Positions 5,499-5,971 of a DNA stretch of 5,971 bases are shown here, one piece after another. The notes beneath the pieces are model-generated. The model ran no database searches. It was not told the DNA's origin and saw nothing but the letters and a program-made list of their open reading frames with translations. Numbering within the stretch: the stretch's first letter is position 1; the number at the start of each line of letters is the position of its first letter. This stretch comes from Candidatus Aminicenantota bacterium (lineage in GTDB: Bacteria > Acidobacteriota > UBA4820 > DSQY01): the NCBI GenBank assembly GCA_027365515.1, contig DAHXMK010000282.1:1-5971 (forward strand), in the 5' to 3' direction. A program made the translations under genes and the position numbers.

Positions 5499-5971
5499 CT
5501 AGACACGTTTCCCTTGTTCGGCGGGGTCGAGCCTGTAAACTGACATCAGGCCGTTGAACCCTTTGAACTTCATCTCCTCGGCTTCATGGTATGAAAAAAG
5601 GCTCGCCGTCTGCTCATGGACCGCCGCTGAAACAAGAATTTCCCCAGGCCTGCATGCAGTTTCGAGCCTCTTGGCCAGGTTGATGCCGCGGCCGAGGGCC
5701 GTGTATTCCATGTGGTCTGGGGAACCGAAGTTGCCCACGGTGACGAAGTCCTGATGGATTCCTATCCTCAGCGCCAACTCCTGCCTCAATCCCCCGGCGG
5801 ACCACTTGGACCTCATCTCCGTCATGGAAGACTGCATCTCGATAGCCATCTTTACTGCGCTTTCAGCCTGCAACTGGCCGGGCATCTCGTCGGGGGTTCC
5901 GAAGAAGCCGAGAATGCCGTCCCCCATGAAACGGGCCAGCGTTCCGCCGAACTTTTCTATCGTGACCGCCA
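5499..5971 (-). CDS. Class III adenylate/guanylate cyclase, C-terminal catalytic part (cut by window edge)
   Basis: The visible 156 residues run off the right edge; the true N-terminus, first catalytic aspartate and any sensor domain lie outside. The fragment shows the class III cyclase core: FGGTLARFMGDGILGFFG (7-24 of the fragment) with the second metal-binding Asp at D17; RIGIH...VGNFGS (68-83); and EYTALGRGINLAKRLE (88-103), with Asn97 and Arg101 at the transition-state positions. The end, KFKGFNGLMSVYRL (134-147), matches the usual KG...VYR close. At the base-recognition positions, R13 stands where Lys is usual and T90 where Asp or Thr is found; Thr is typical of class IIIb enzymes that make cAMP. 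The expected reaction is ATP to cAMP plus pyrophosphate; GTP use cannot be excluded. An internal ATG at 5927 lies inside the core and is not a start. It is the first visible gene of the minus-strand unit. Confidence 0.9.
   Translation of the reverse strand, partial: AVTIEKFGGTLARFMGDGILGFFGTPDEMPGQLQAESAVKMAIEMQSSMTEMRSKWSAGGLRQELALRIGIHQDFVTVGNFGSPDHMEYTALGRGINLAKRLETACRPGEILVSAAVHEQTASLFSYHEAEEMKFKGFNGLMSVYRLDPAEQGKRV

Overview
The window is GC-rich, tightly packed bacterial DNA (roughly 60% G+C by eye) with no mobile element, RNA gene or CRISPR array that I can see. It holds six protein-coding genes in two facing groups. Bacterial Shine-Dalgarno sites, short gaps and overlapping stop/start codons, non-ATG starts and a class III nucleotide cyclase all point to a bacterium. 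Deltaproteobacteria-like lineages or a related uncultivated GC-rich phylum would fit, but nothing here fixes the taxon.

Left half, plus strand. A 490-residue polytopic transporter (68-1540) belongs to the major facilitator superfamily. Several motifs resemble the POT/PTR2 oligopeptide transporters, but the hallmark proton-coupling motif is missing. A 160-base gap follows, containing a perfect AT-rich palindrome and a longer 8-bp inverted repeat. Next comes a two-gene unit. A 209-residue protein (1701-2330) has two different zinc-binding regions, a presumed helical linker and two C-terminal tandem zinc ribbons. A 405-residue protein (2330-3547) of no family I can name overlaps it by one base at the stop/start. 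It appears to contain a duplicated, PH-like beta-rich module. This coupled pair is the least explained part of the window.

Right half, minus strand, reading from the right edge inward: the C-terminal 156 residues of a class III adenylate/guanylate cyclase (cut by the window edge, ending at 5499), a 151-residue protein with four predicted membrane segments (5463-5008), and a 461-residue fusion of an SRPBCC domain to a TIGR01777-type NAD(P)-dependent epimerase (5000-3615). The gaps are 35 and 7 bases, so the three probably form one transcription unit. The two groups converge in a 67-base gap (3548-3614) with no convincing terminator.

Only the cyclase (catalytic class), the epimerase (family) and the transporter (superfamily) can be assigned from sequence. 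Physiological substrates and roles are not determinable for any of the six.
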